Positions 10,738 to 21,563 of a DNA stretch of 64,000 bases are shown in pieces (position 1 is the stretch's first letter; each line of letters starts with the position of its first letter). The notes under the pieces were generated by a model. The model saw only the letters and a list, made by a program, of their open reading frames with translations. It had not been told where the DNA came from and made no database searches. A program made the translations under genes and the position numbers. The stretch is from the NCBI GenBank assembly GCA_947650285.1, contig CANTFL010001244.1, positions 186,001-250,000 on the forward strand, read 5' to 3'. This DNA is from Hyaloperonospora brassicae. Lineage: Eukaryota > Oomycota > Peronosporomycetes > Peronosporales > Peronosporaceae.

Positions 10738-12456
10738 ATGGCCGTACGCCGGACATCCACACATGGGTTGACGCCACTCCGACGCTGGCAGCTCTACTTA
10801 CGCTCCCACACACGACTTAGTCGCGCACAGTTCCGACAGTCGCCGCAACCCGCAGCGTTTGCTCGCGCCGAGCCGCCGCGTTGGAGCTCGTTCAATGTCC
10901 TCACGACTTGCGCCGCGAAGAACTCCCTGCTGGCGGACACTGCGCGGTGTATGTCACAGCATCCAGTGCGACGGAAGAGTCGCCGAGACGACTGGCGCAG
11001 TGACGAGGACGTGGAGAGGACCGCAGTGGCGACGTCGGTGACGTACGAGGTGCTGATGCAGCGGCTGTACCAAGTGAACCGTTTTACGGCTGTGAAGCTC
11101 GGACTGGAAAACATGCAGCAGCTGAATGCAGCCTTTGGGGACCCGGCGTCGCAGCTCGAGGTGGTCCACGTTGCAGGGACCAATGGCAAAGGATCGGTGG
11201 CGTTCAAAGTGGCGAAAGCGCTTGAGCGCTCGGGCTATAAGACGGGACTGTTTGTGTCCCCGCACATTGCGTGCTTCCGCGAGCGCGCGCAGATCAATGG
11301 GTCGCTCATTGCCGAGAGCGAAGTATGCGAGCTGTTGTCCGAGATCTTCAACGTGAGCGCGCAACTGAGGATCCCAGCTACGTTCTTTGAGATCACGACG
11401 ATGTTGGCGCTCCGGTATTTCGCTCGACATGGTGTGGACTATGTGGTGCTGGAGACGGGCCTCGGGGGTCGACTGGACTCGACAAATATCGTCAGCCCAG
11501 TACTTTCAGTGATCACGTCGATCGGTCTGGACCACGTCCGCATCCTGGGCAATGATCTCGAGGCCATCGCACGTGAGAAGGCTGGTATCATCAAGCCAAA
11601 CGTGCCGGTTGTCGTAGGTCCCAACGTGCCCGTGAATGTGATGATGGAGTACGCGACGCAGAATAATGCTCCGTTGGTGCGAGTGCCGCTCGTGGCAGAT
11701 TTGGGAGAAGATTACAATGCTGAGAACACAGCCATTGCCCGCGAAGCCTGTGCACAGTTCAATGCTCAGCGTGGTCTACAGCCAGGCAGTGCTCGCTCGA
11801 AGATGTGCATTGACCTGGGTGACAAGCGCATACACGCGGCGCTCGCGTCTCGACCTCCGTGCCGCTTCCAAGTGCTGCATGTCATGCGTCCGAACTCAAA
11901 GGAACGCAAGGTCACAGTAGTGCTCGACGTGGCACACAACCCGCACGCGATCGACAGGTTGGCTTGTTTGCTCCGCAAGCAGTTTGCCGACAAAACGTTT
12001 CGGTTCGTGTGCGGCTTTTCAGCTGACAAGGATATTGCCAAGATGCTGGCACGACTCACGTCTGTTGTCCGCGGTCGTTACCCACACGAGAGCGACGAGC
12101 AGCTTCAGCAGCACATTCACCTTGTGAAAGCAAACCACTCCCGTGGCGCGTCACTGGACGATATCAACGAGGCACTGATGAACACAAGCATTGCAAGCAA
12201 GGGGACGCACAAGTACAATGCGATCTCAAGTATCACGGACGGTGTAGACGCTGCTATGGCCGCCTCGCGTGCGTCTCCAGATGACGAGGTGCTCGTAGTG
12301 TGCGGCAGCGTGTTTATCATGGCAGAAGCACGTCGGGCACTTGGACTCAAGGAGCCACTCGACAGTGCATCGCTAATCGCAGTAGCCGACTCGAGCCAAG
12401 TGGCGTTTGCAACTCGTGGTGCCAACGACCGACTCGACGTAGCAGCTTTGACGTGA
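10738..12456 (+). CDS. Folylpolyglutamate / dihydrofolate synthase (FolC family)
   Basis: This single-exon gene encodes 572 residues. It adds glutamate to (dihydro)folate using ATP, which retains folates in the cell and makes them good cofactors. Family signatures in order: the ATP-binding loop GTNGKGSV near residue 147, SPHIACFRERAQING just after, the ETGLGGRLDSTN block (about 237-248), the GLDHVRILG block, EKAGIIKP near 281, and DVAHNPHA near 397. The start is the ATG at 10738, in a good context (ATCATGG). An in-frame frame extends upstream to 10657 without a better start. The first ~100 residues are rich in Arg and Ser and poor in acid, like a mitochondrial targeting peptide, and an internal ATG (MSQHPVRRK) could give a cytosolic form. 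Whether it also has dihydrofolate synthase activity cannot be told from sequence. Confidence 0.93.
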   Translation: MAVRRTSTHGLTPLRRWQLYLRSHTRLSRAQFRQSPQPAAFARAEPPRWSSFNVLTTCAAKNSLLADTARCMSQHPVRRKSRRDDWRSDEDVERTAVATSVTYEVLMQRLYQVNRFTAVKLGLENMQQLNAAFGDPASQLEVVHVAGTNGKGSVAFKVAKALERSGYKTGLFVSPHIACFRERAQINGSLIAESEVCELLSEIFNVSAQLRIPATFFEITTMLALRYFARHGVDYVVLETGLGGRLDSTNIVSPVLSVITSIGLDHVRILGNDLEAIAREKAGIIKPNVPVVVGPNVPVNVMMEYATQNNAPLVRVPLVADLGEDYNAENTAIAREACAQFNAQRGLQPGSARSKMCIDLGDKRIHAALASRPPCRFQVLHVMRPNSKERKVTVVLDVAHNPHAIDRLACLLRKQFADKTFRFVCGFSADKDIAKMLARLTSVVRGRYPHESDEQLQQHIHLVKANHSRGASLDDINEALMNTSIASKGTHKYNAISSITDGVDAAMAASRASPDDEVLVVCGSVFIMAEARRALGLKEPLDSASLIAVADSSQVAFATRGANDRLDVAALT

Positions 12457-12701
12457 CGAGGAACACGTCTGATTACGCAACAATGGATTGGCGTGACATG
12501 TCGCTGGACGATCGCACGTAAACGGCTCAGCGCCTTCTTTCGTTGTGTTCTTTTCCGCCAATCAACTGTGCAATGTGCGCGTTTTCTTTTCAGCCAATCG
12601 GAGCAGCGCAGAGCTCTCCGTCCACCTCGTCGTCGCTCACTCGTGAAAAAGATCTCGAGACCCCACACGACATCGAGTCGCCCACATCTGTTCTAGTGAC
12701 A
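12457..12701 (+). promoter_or_regulatory. Compact promoter of the PA28 gene
   Basis: Only 245 bp separate the FolC stop from the PA28 start. CCAAT pentamers lie at 12558-12562 and 12594-12598, about 100-145 bp before the ATG. The FolC 3' UTR must also fit here. Confidence 0.4.
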
Positions 12702-13436
12702 ATGAGCGCTTCTTACTCGACAACGGTCATGGCCTCGGGCACTGCGCTCCTCTCGACGCTACCACAGCGTGCACTGCACATTCAGATGCTCTTGCAGCAG
12801 CACGTAAGCGAGCGCGTGCCCTCGAAGCTGCGCGTGCAGTTTGCTCAGGCCGTGCTCGCCGCCCCTTCGGCCGTGGGCTCGAACAGCGATGTGCAGGCGC
12901 TTGTGAGCGTCGTGGGCGACGAGATCGCGCAGCTCTTGAGTGCGCTTCAGCAGCTGCAGCTCTGGATCCAGCTGCAGGTGCCCAAGGTCGAAGACGGCAA
13001 CAACTTTGGCGTGGAGGTGCAGAAATACGCCTATATGCACCTAAAAGAGTCGCACGAAAAGTGGCAAAAGACGTGGGACGCGCTCGCGGACTACTGCTCC
13101 GCGCGGGCGACTGCTGTGGAGAAGCTCAACATGAAAGCGACCTCTGAGTCGAGCACGACGACGACTGTCACGTCGTCCAAGGGCGGCAAAGACGGCGACG
13201 AGGAGAAGAGCGTGACGGCCAAAGTGGAGAAGCAGAGTCACACGGGGAGCCAAGTGGCAGCGGACGCACTGGCTGCGGTGGTCGAGCTCGACGTCAAGTG
13301 GTACGTGAACTTGGTGCGCGCGCTCGAGGGCGTGCGGGACCAATATGCCGTGACGGCCGACGTCATTGCGAAGAATAAGGAGAAGATTGAGCTGCCGCGC
13401 GGGAAGAACGACTGTGCAGGGTTTAATATGTTTTAA
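12702..13436 (+). CDS. Proteasome activator PA28 (11S regulator) subunit, REG-gamma-like
   Basis: The single-exon gene encodes 244 residues, the usual PA28 length (about 230-255). PA28 forms heptameric rings that cap the 20S proteasome and open its gate without ATP. The diagnostic signature is the block LQLWIQLQVPKVEDGNNFGV near residues 86-105, which matches the PA28 core (W-Q-L-P-EDGNNFGV). A Ser/Thr/Lys-rich loop (about 148-185) sits where other PA28s have their variable insert, then a C-terminal helical part (WYVNLVRALEGVRDQYAVT). The chosen ATG (12702) is the first with a sensible N-terminus. The frame is open upstream to 12543, so a longer form is possible. A single PA28 gene of the gamma type, typically nuclear, is expected outside vertebrates. 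Confidence 0.93.
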   Translation: MSASYSTTVMASGTALLSTLPQRALHIQMLLQQHVSERVPSKLRVQFAQAVLAAPSAVGSNSDVQALVSVVGDEIAQLLSALQQLQLWIQLQVPKVEDGNNFGVEVQKYAYMHLKESHEKWQKTWDALADYCSARATAVEKLNMKATSESSTTTTVTSSKGGKDGDEEKSVTAKVEKQSHTGSQVAADALAAVVELDVKWYVNLVRALEGVRDQYAVTADVIAKNKEKIELPRGKNDCAGFNMF

Positions 13437-14237
13437 ACAATCTAGTGGCAGAAATGAGGAAGAAGAAGAATAAAACATTTACAATGCGATACAGTGGTAA
13501 GGTGGCAGAGGTGTGTGGAGGTGTGTCTCTCTGCTTGGCAAAGATATAAGCGTACGATGGGGGCAGCACATGCATAGGCAGCGTCTGTCTGTCTTGTTTC
13601 GACAGACGTCAGCACGCCGACAGAGGATACGATATCGATGAAACGCAATGACACGACTTGATCCTTCGACAGCTTCGAAACAACGACCAGTACTGATCGA
13701 TAGTTGTGGATTTGTGAACTACAATGTCTAAGGATCGATCAGCTGGACATAGGTGGCATCGAACGACTAACGCGCATTGAGTTGTCGCAGACGTCGAGTG
13801 CCAATGACAGCATAGCGCTTCATCATTTCACGAACTAGCATGGCGCTCACATTGTGAGAGACTGAAGCGCGTGTAGCTGTGGGGTCTACACGTCATCAAA
13901 CATACGTGCCACGCAGGTTATGTACCTTCCTTGTACTGCGTTGTGCTTGATGGCGGTAAGCTCTGGTATACGGACCTCAACCACATAGGAACAATGCACA
14001 AGAAAACAGAGGAACAATGCACAAGAAAACAGAGGAACAATGCACAAGAAAACAGAGGAACGCAATGGAACACAATCAGTCTAGCATGTAACGTCATCCT
14101 CAACGTATTTGTGCTCGGCCATCGTCAATTGCTACTACCCCCATGTTTGCGAGTCGACTCAATCGGCGTCAAAAGCCTACTGAGATGCTCGCAGGCGCAT
14201 TGACCGGTTGGTCAGACGGTTTCTAGATACCGTTAGG
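13437..14237. other. Intergenic between PA28 and the secreted Cys-rich gene
   Basis: No gene is seen. It holds the 3' UTRs of the two convergent flanking genes (AATAAA-like signal near 13470) and the 23-bp tandem repeat described separately. Confidence 0.5.
13990..14058. repeat. 23-bp tandem repeat, three exact copies
   Basis: The unit AACAATGCACAAGAAAACAG plus AGG occurs three times without mismatch at 13990, 14013 and 14036, followed by a partial start of a fourth. It is a small minisatellite in non-coding DNA. Confidence 0.95.
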
Positions 14238-14609
14238 TTACTTCCAAGGAAGGCCCACCCTCGCCACGCAGCAATCTTTGTACGAGTAATAGTCTGGGTG
14301 GTGTCTGCACTGGTCGGATGCTGAACCGTCTCCCGAAACACGATCTCTGACGTAGGCCGTGGCAGAGCAGCTGTTGTATTCACTCGGGCACCGCCGATAA
14401 CAACTATCCTTGAACTCGCTGCGGGTTTTTGTATCGTAGGCGCAGCCCGGAGACACCAAGTCATTGTAGTACGCACATTGAATGTCGACATGAGAACAGA
14501 GCATGTGAAACATACCAGCAGAAACGCTGGTCGCCGTGTCGGGCGAACCCATGGCAGTCCTGGACGCGGTAGCAGCCATGCAAATGATGAGGGCATCTGT
14601 GACGCGCAT
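14238..14609 (-). CDS. Small secreted cysteine-rich protein
   Basis: A 123-residue frame begins at an ATG at 14609. The N-terminus (MRVTDALIICMAATASRTAM) looks like a secretion signal, with cleavage probably around residues 20-30. The mature part is about 95-100 residues with nine cysteines, including CYRRCP and a CC pair near the end, and is rich in Tyr, Ser and Asp. Small, secreted and disulphide-rich is the profile of oomycete apoplastic effectors or wall-associated proteins. I do not recognise elicitin, PcF, Kazal or cystatin patterns. The odd cysteine count may mean one is free or the protein is paired. The frame stays open a few codons upstream without another ATG. Function unknown. Confidence 0.6.
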   Translation of the reverse strand: MRVTDALIICMAATASRTAMGSPDTATSVSAGMFHMLCSHVDIQCAYYNDLVSPGCAYDTKTRSEFKDSCYRRCPSEYNSCSATAYVRDRVSGDGSASDQCRHHPDYYSYKDCCVARVGLPWK

Positions 14610-15177
14610 CTTTGCTCGAGTCAAGTCATGGGGCGGGCAGGGTGCTGTGTTCGTGTGGCAGAACGAGGAATGAGGGACAACAGAAACACCAATGCGTTTC
14701 GAATAGGATGTGCTGCTGCATGTGCATGCAACATTTACAAACAGGCGGTTGGGGGACTTTGTACAAGTTTTACATTGGGGAAGAGGGGCACTTGCAGAAG
14801 CGCCACGTCAGCATTGCGCTGACCAACAGGGTTCAGGCGATCGTGATCGACTGACTTACAAGCGATTACTTTCCAGCCGGATCCCCTCCCATCTACGGCT
14901 ACACCTTATGTTCCATCACATCAGCGGTAAAAGCAAGAGCGCCACGACCGTTGTTTAGATCGATCGACAGGATAAGACATCTTTATTATCCATCCGACGA
15001 TCATAGATGAGGATTAATGCAGTATGCCACGTGTGTATCATGTGCATTGTGTCAAACATGGAAGAACGAAGCTGGTTGCGGTCAGCTGGCTTTGATTCCT
15101 GCCAGCCCTCATCGATCGAATCGACGATGTTTTACCACGTAGCATGTAGTAGGCGTAATGGACTAAACCTGTAACGT
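14610..15177. other. Boundary between the gene island and the repeat block
   Basis: No gene is seen. It should contain the promoter of the secreted-protein gene. LTR-like sequence begins at about 15,170. Confidence 0.4.
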
Positions 15178-15478
15178 AATAGTATCGTGTATGACAATAG
15201 TGGTAATTGGAAATAGTACGTCTCATATTCTCACTACATTACCACTAAGTTCAGTGATATGGATGCAGTGACTCAACGGTCTACGCATTGTTTGGCATAG
15301 CATCACATCAACCCACCAAACGCTGCAAGACGCGCGCCATGAGTGGTGAGTACACGTCACCATACATGCTTTGGCACTAATTTGGTTAAGACAGGGCCTA
15401 CAAGACACGACACATTTTAGGACTTAATATGTTGATACCGTGTTCATTTTCTTTTGCTAAGCCCAGTCGTTAAGCACC
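15178..15478 (+). repeat. LTR fragment A, copy 1
   Basis: About 301 bp match 21146-21446 in the same orientation with only around seven differences by eye. It holds the GC-rich core CAAGACGCGCGC (15326) shared with the other LTRs here, and the GACTTAAT...tail typical of the family. Compared with copy 2 it lacks the last ~115 bp. Another LTR (15495) begins just after, suggesting truncation by that insertion. Confidence 0.8.
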
Positions 15479-15494
15479 AAGACTTCCTCTTGAG

Positions 15495-15982
15495 TGTAAC
15501 GGGGCACCGACGACTACGCACTGGTCTACCAGTTTGAGTTTACTTTCACTGACAACAGTGAAGGTCAGTGCCCTGCTATCTATAACGTTATAGAGAGGAA
15601 GGTAGGTACCTATGTAACAGGCTACCCCGATACATGAAATGATATTGTTGGGATAACCGAAGGGTCTACTAATTGGTTAATATTGTGACTTTATCAACCC
15701 ACCAATCGCTTCTAGACGCGCGCAATGGGTAGTGAGTAGACGTCATCATACGTTTAGTTCGATTAATGTAATTAAGTCAGGACAAACCGAAAACAAGAAG
15801 TTTTAGGACTTAATTTTATTAAATAACAGTTTTACGTTTGCCAGTGACTGGAGTCGTCACCTTAGTCATCCACCTTCCTCTGTATAGTGTTATACGTAGC
15901 AGGGCACTTACCTTCACTGTTGTCAGTGAAAATTAAACTTCGTGCTGGTAGACCAGTACGTAGTCGTCGGTGCCAAGTTACA
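15495..15982 (+). repeat. 5' LTR of element EB, with ~110-bp inverted ends
   Basis: It begins TGTAACGGGGC and ends ...GCCAAGTTACA, directly followed by the same primer-binding sequence as in E3. The first ~110 bp (15495-15605) and the last ~112 bp (15871-15982) are an imperfect inverted repeat of each other, so the LTR could fold into a long hairpin. The centre has the family core TAGACGCGCGCAATG (about 15713) and TTAGGACTTAATTTTATTAA. No matching 3' LTR was found. Confidence 0.8.
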
Positions 15983-16000
15983 CCTGGTAGCACTTTGTAG
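15983..16000 (+). other. Primer-binding site of EB
   Basis: CCTGGTAGCACTTTGTAG follows the LTR end directly. The same 18 bases follow the 5' LTR of E3 (44242-44259). The TGGTAGC core would pair with a tRNA 3' end. Which tRNA is not determined. Confidence 0.7.
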
Positions 16001-16033
16001 TCTGTCCAAAAAACCACAGTTGCATCGCCGAAC

Positions 16034-17470
16034 ATGAATATCTTGGACGATGAAGAAGGCGACAGATTTCACGATACCCGTGATAGATACCCGTATTTGA
16101 GCGATGTAGAATGAAGTGTGATCGAACGCATGTGTTTGACCGTTGGAAAAGAAGGATCTTGGCCATGCTATCCACAAGGGATCGGGACCAGCAGCATTCC
16201 GTAATAAGCAAGCTCTTGCAACGAGAACTTGACGAGTCGCCAGCGCAGGTGACCTTGTAGCATCAGCAAGGTCACCAGCGGACTAAATTTTTGAGACAAC
16301 AACAATCTCAGTCTGCAGAGCCAACGCGTGAGCGTCGACGAGGAACTCTAAAGCTAAAGATCTCTAAGTACCGGTGGGTCGAGAAATACTCCCTGTTAAG
16401 ATGCTTCGCGGGATAGACGATGCCATCAAAGGTCGTCGCATCGACAACGAGCGAATGCAAGTCGCATTTACTCAGTCGTAATTGACAGAGGACGCCAGGA
16501 ATTGGGCCCTGACTCTCACGTTACACGACCCGAACGTGTTCGAGTCGTTAGACGTCTTCAAGACCCTGTTTAACAAGACGTTTGAGCCTCCCAGGGTAGA
16601 GTCCAGGACTTTCTCTAAACTCCTTGAGATCAAACAGGGTAAGCGTAAGGTTCACGCTTACGCTTAACATGTACGTTACCTTGCAAGTTGCATGGTAGTG
16701 AACCCTGAGAGTGAATTTGTGCTGATCACAATATTCATTCAAGGTCTTGCAGATGGTCCCTTCAGGGACCACCTGTTTCGCGGGGAGCTAAAGACGCTCT
16801 CCGAAGCAATTTACGCTGCGGAGCAGGAAGAAATTAGTTCGAGACAAGCTCACACTACGCTGACCCCTCATCGTTCACAGAGAAGACCAGTGGTCAAAGG
16901 CACAGAGCCAATGGACCTCTGTCGTCCCGGGCTTTAGAAAACTCGTCCTGCGAACGACAAACGATTGCTGAGATACCATCGCTGTCACAAGCTGGGACAC
17001 TTTGCGTATAAATGCAGTGTCCCCCGCTCAGAAACTCGCGGTACTAAGCGTAGTAATAATCCACTGGCCAAAAAACTGAAAGACGAGGGTCCGACGCTGT
17101 TGCGAAGCCTAAACAGCGAGGCGGATCATAAAAGTTGTCGGGGTCAGTAGGGGCGGGCGACCTACTGATACAGCAACATCGAGAGAATTCGCTTATCTCA
17201 TGAAGAAAATCAGTCCAGATACAAAAATCATTGTGTCTCTACATCTGGTGACGAGGTACGTCTCATCCTTTTGCTGTTGGAAGTGACAAAAGACTCGTCA
17301 CCTCGCGCCCTAGTTGACTTATAGCGTCGAACAACTTTGTTCGTCGCCAGTCACTAGAGGTTGGTGGTTTTAACTGCGTATAGAAGAGATCACTCCAACA
17401 AGGATGACGGTGCGTCTAACGACAGGCGCATTGATGGCAGACGTGCGACGATTCTTTCATAACGTCAGCA
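16034..17470 (+). pseudogene. Decayed gag and protease of EB
   Basis: The start ATGAATATCTTGGAC mirrors the gag start of E3 (ATGAACATGTTGGAT at 44286). Recognisable gag pieces occur at 16482-16667 (ending LEIKQGKRKVHAYA), 16692-16937 (ITIFIQGLADGPFRDHLFRG) and 16965-17150. The last holds a zinc knuckle whose first Cys is Tyr (YHRCHKLGHFAYKC). Protease remnants (RALVDL, normally RALVDCGAS) follow at about 17300-17330. Many stops and frame changes make it non-functional. Short perfect hairpins remain, for example 16248-16256 with 16268-16276. Confidence 0.85.
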
Positions 17471-19250
17471 TCCATAAGTCGTAAAAAATTCAACTGCCTG
17501 GACAGATCGCGATATTCCAGCATTTTGATAAAATGATTCACGTGTTCGCGTCCCATGGCCGGCGTTCCATCTTAGATCGACTTCTTCGATCAGGTAACGC
17601 CACGTTCAGCCGATACAGGTACTCCAGTGGAGTCCAATCCGATCTCTTTCTTGCGTGGTATTATTGTATACCTATTGATACGCCATGTCCTTGATAAAAT
17701 GTCGTTAAACTTTTCAATTATGGGTTTCCTACACAACTAATTGATCTGCTTACATGGCGGTACCTGCTTTGCGCCAAACCAATTAGCAGATTGCGGAACA
17801 CTGGACACGTTTCTGCATCATACAATAATGCAGGCATGACCTTGCCAACACAACTCCTGGCTCGATCTTCGTCTCTGTCTCGACCATTTTTTTAATACGA
17901 AATCCCTTTATATCGCTGATCGCTGATACTCGTAATATCTGCGTCTTAATTGCACCACTGGGCGTAGTCTCTTCAGCGGCCATCAGTTGTCACCGAAGAT
18001 CCTAATCTTCGAGACCCTGAGGGCCAGTTGAATGATCGACTATGATGCGACTCTTTCACTAAATCCATCTCCACACCTGGATAAATTCGCTTCTGGAGTC
18101 GTAACACAATATGTGGATCGACTAGCGCTCGAATGGGCTATCTTTTGACGATTTTCTTCGTAGTTATTCATGGTTGCTTCAAAGTACGCCTGAAGCTGGA
18201 CGGAGAGAAATAGGCGCATCGGTCGATCTCACCTTCATGGGGGTCATCTTTTCGCGGGTCAATGCAGTGCCGGATGGTCCCAATGGCAATATTAAAAATT
18301 TAATTATATGTCTGAGTTGAGGTCCAAATTTCCTGACGCGTACTGCGACGATACAGTATGGTAACATCTTGATGTGTCTATCATCGGCGTGATTGATTGA
18401 TCCGATGGAGCGTATTAATCCACCTATCAATAGACGGCTTAATAGCCATATCTGCTGAATCGCAACTACGGATTTTCTGACTAAAACTCTCGCAGAACGA
18501 TTCATCATCATCAATTACTTGGACAAAGTCACATTACAAAAGTTTCTGCGCATCGGAAGATCCAGCTGTAAATCATGCGTCTTTAATCAACTACATAGAA
18601 TTACGGACCGCTTCCATATGGTTTGAGGGTAAGACATGAGTTAGTGTCGGTACTCGTAGCGATCCGATCAGCTGTGCATTCAAGATCTTCAACACTGTAT
18701 CACTGGACAAACGTTTTTTTAACTCTACTTCGTGGTATGTTTATACAGTATTTCCACCTGACAATCTTCAAGTTCACCCTTCATCTTTTCTTTATCTTCC
18801 ATAAACTGGATAGTACACTCGAATGTTGTCATAAAGCGATCTTTTGAATCCTATCTAGCCTTGCGATTGTGCATATACGATCAAATCTTCCGAGCTAATG
18901 GATCCGATTATAGCCGCTTATTCTATCTTCATTGCTCCTTATTCACAAAATTTGTCTTTGACACTACGCGAAGGGCCTTATGATGCTTTCGTGAAGCTTT
19001 CGCTTCAGACATTTAACCTAGCAAATCATGCTTTGCATCATAATCCGGCTTAGAGACCGTAGGGACCTCAGGAGTGGGCCGGGATTTATCTTCCGGATCC
19101 ATAGGTCGATTCTCCTCTTCAATCTTCTCGCTATTTGAAATCCTCTCATAGGCTTCTGAACCCGATATCCTTTAACCTCTTGCGTCTGCATCGATCACTT
19201 ATCCTCGAATGTATACGTCTTCAATTCAGTCTTTATCATCGCATCTTCAC
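17471..19250. other. Decayed retroelement interior
   Basis: By position this should be the pol region of EB, but I cannot recognise RT, RNase H or integrase motifs on either strand. No convincing gene is present. Confidence 0.4.
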
Positions 19251-19619
19251 TTATAGACTTACAAGAATATCCTGACTTCTAGTCGGGAACGCGCACCATT
19301 GTGATGGATCGAGGTTTACGAAATCGCTCATGTGATCCTGCCTCATACTGGCGCCCAGAAGAGCAACAATCGTAGGGGTACTCCTGTTTACATGCTTAAT
19401 TCCTTCTTCACCTTTTGTACCCGTCGGGACGCAATCTTCTCGAAGAATCCGTGTTGATGCAAATTTACAACAGATCAATCGGGTCACAAACCCAACTCTC
19501 GAGATGGTTGTCATTGACGCGGCCTTAGGACGAGCTGGTACTAGTAAGCCACGCAAGAGACGAATCACCGTCAGTACTACAGTTAAGACTGCGCAGACCG
19601 CGCTCGGTCGTTCGTACAA
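19251..19619 (-). pseudogene. Retroelement-like remnant with a PTGTKGEEG motif
   Basis: The minus strand reads VPTGTKGEEGIKHVNRSTPT near 19362-19432. The plus strand at 32894-32985 reads LPTGTQGEEGYQGHGNGVPP. The shared block shows these are two decayed copies of one repeat-borne coding region. The family is not recognised. It lies inverted inside EB. Confidence 0.4.
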
Positions 19620-19959
19620 ACGGCACGGTGTCGTTGCACAGTGATTGTCGAATTACGGCGACGTTTTACCTCGGGATCGATGTACTCTTACAAATCGCAG
19701 AAGAATCACTTCTGTCGGTCGACCATATCTTGCCGGTCCAACAATTGCGTCGGACCTGGTCTTGTTGACTTCACCACAGCCGTTTGAGGACTCGCAAGAG
19801 ATTCAATGCTTTTACGTGATGCGTATCGTGAATTGATGTAAATTGAATGGGGCTCTATTATTTTATTTCGTTCGCTGGCGAGGGTGTCCACACTCACACG
19901 ATGGCTGGAGCCTCGTGCCGAGCTAATGACTGATGGTGAGGGACTGGTTGAACAATACG

Positions 19960-20480
19960 ACTAGGCATATCGAAAAGTTTGAATGGCTCATCGAAAAACA
20001 CGCGCCCAATGCGGTTCTAGGCGGGATCTAAATTAGCAATCGTGTTGCGCATTTCCGCCGAGATGTCAGTACTTCATCAAAGAAAACTGAGGGATATTAT
20101 TTATCTTTGGCTGCGCTTCAAGTTATTAAAACAGCTCGCACATGGGTCAACCTACGTGAGGCAAGGAATACCGGTCTCACGAGGCAATCGATCTTACCTT
20201 ATTTGTGCACCGATTGGTGTCCTTTTCTCATTTCTGATACGTGCCGTAATTCGTTTCCGCAGACATGATTCGCGCCCAATTTCAAATCAACGCGTTTTAA
20301 CCGGCCAACATAGCGTTTCCAAACGCTTGTAATTACCGCTGTGGGACCGATGCTTACAGAAAGCATCGAGAAAGAGATCGTTTTTGGCACGAAAGAAGAT
20401 TGCTATAGATGATGTCAAGACCGTGAATCCGATTAATATCGAATAAATGTATTCGATGGCGTTCCGTGTCAAATTAAACA
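19960..20480 (-). pseudogene. Remnant of the antisense frame in EB
   Basis: The DNA is alignable by eye with E3 50,325-50,830, which encodes the middle of E3's antisense protein. Shared stretches include ACACGCGCCC, CGCATxTCxGCCGAGATGT, GAGGCAAGxAATACCG and the end TATTCGATGG. It is full of stops. It places the antisense region of EB before where its 3' LTR should be. Confidence 0.6.
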
Positions 20481-21145
20481 AGCTTTATTCATCCCCTTTA
20501 GTGGAAACTTACTTAATTTGGGGAGGCGCCGTACGACAAGAGTCTCCGGTGTGGTGACAACAGATGGTGTGGTTTCATAGAATTTAAGACCTCAATGGCG
20601 ATTGCCATCGTCCTAATTTTATGGCTGCAAGTACGTGGATGCGGGCTTATATGACAAGTAGATCGTCACATCATCGTAGCCAAAATACAGACCAAGACAC
20701 AATTCGTGTTAAATCTTGTTTGGCTGAGCTTTATCCTTTTAAATGGATTAGAAGTAGTCGTCACGAGTGATCTGGGAAGCGTAGCGACCTATGCCGAGTC
20801 ATTCCTATCATCTGAATTGCTAATGTAAAGGTTTTTATTCGGATTCATCATCTGCACGTGTTGTGTAACTACATGCGCCTGCAGTACTAGGTGCTGTAGG
20901 TAAGATCAAACAGCCGACGAACTATTTTCTCTCGCGTTCAAAATAGCAGTTAATTGCTTCGCGGCTTTGGATACCTGACATATGGGGTAGTTAAAAATGC
21001 GGTGCAAGTTTAAAATGACTGGATCTGAAAATAGCAAGTGCTCTGTTTCTCATCGTGTTTCAAGAGAAGTACACTAAATCGATGCAGCCACTAGTAAGAC
21101 TATCGGTAAGGAGTTGGTTGCGGAAATAGGTCAAGAATGTTACAG

Positions 21146-21563
21146 AATAGTATCGTGTATGACAATAGTGGTAATTGAAAATAGTACGTCTCATATTCTC
21201 ACTACATTACCACCAAGTTCAGTGATATGGATGCAGTGACTCAACGGTCTACGCATTGTTTGGCATAGCATCACATCAACCCACCAAACGCTGCAAGACG
21301 CGCGCCATGAGTGGTGAGTACACGTCACCATACATGCTTTGGCACTAATTTGGTTAAGACAGGGCCTACAAGACACGACACATTTTAGGACTTAATATGT
21401 TGATACCGTGACCATTTTCTTTTGCTAAGCCTAGTCGTTTAGTACCGTATCTTTCACTTTAGCGTACTGTGTACGCCATCTGACAGGGCACTAGTTTCCA
21501 CTGTATTCAGTGGAAGCACAGTACGCACTGCCGTCAGCTCGTAGCTACCTGTGCTTCGTTACA
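21146..21563 (+). repeat. LTR fragment A, copy 2
   Basis: The first 301 bp match 15178-15478. It continues to a typical LTR end, TGTGCTTCGTTACA (21550-21563), with an internal hairpin near 21488-21515 (TTTCCACTG / CAGTGGAA) like the one in the EB LTR. The core CAAGACGCGCGCC is at 21294. Confidence 0.75.

Noticed and set aside
18179..18514. 111-codon minus-strand frame inside EB as a gene
   Set aside because: Starts at TTG, has no motif, and lies in decayed retroelement sequence.
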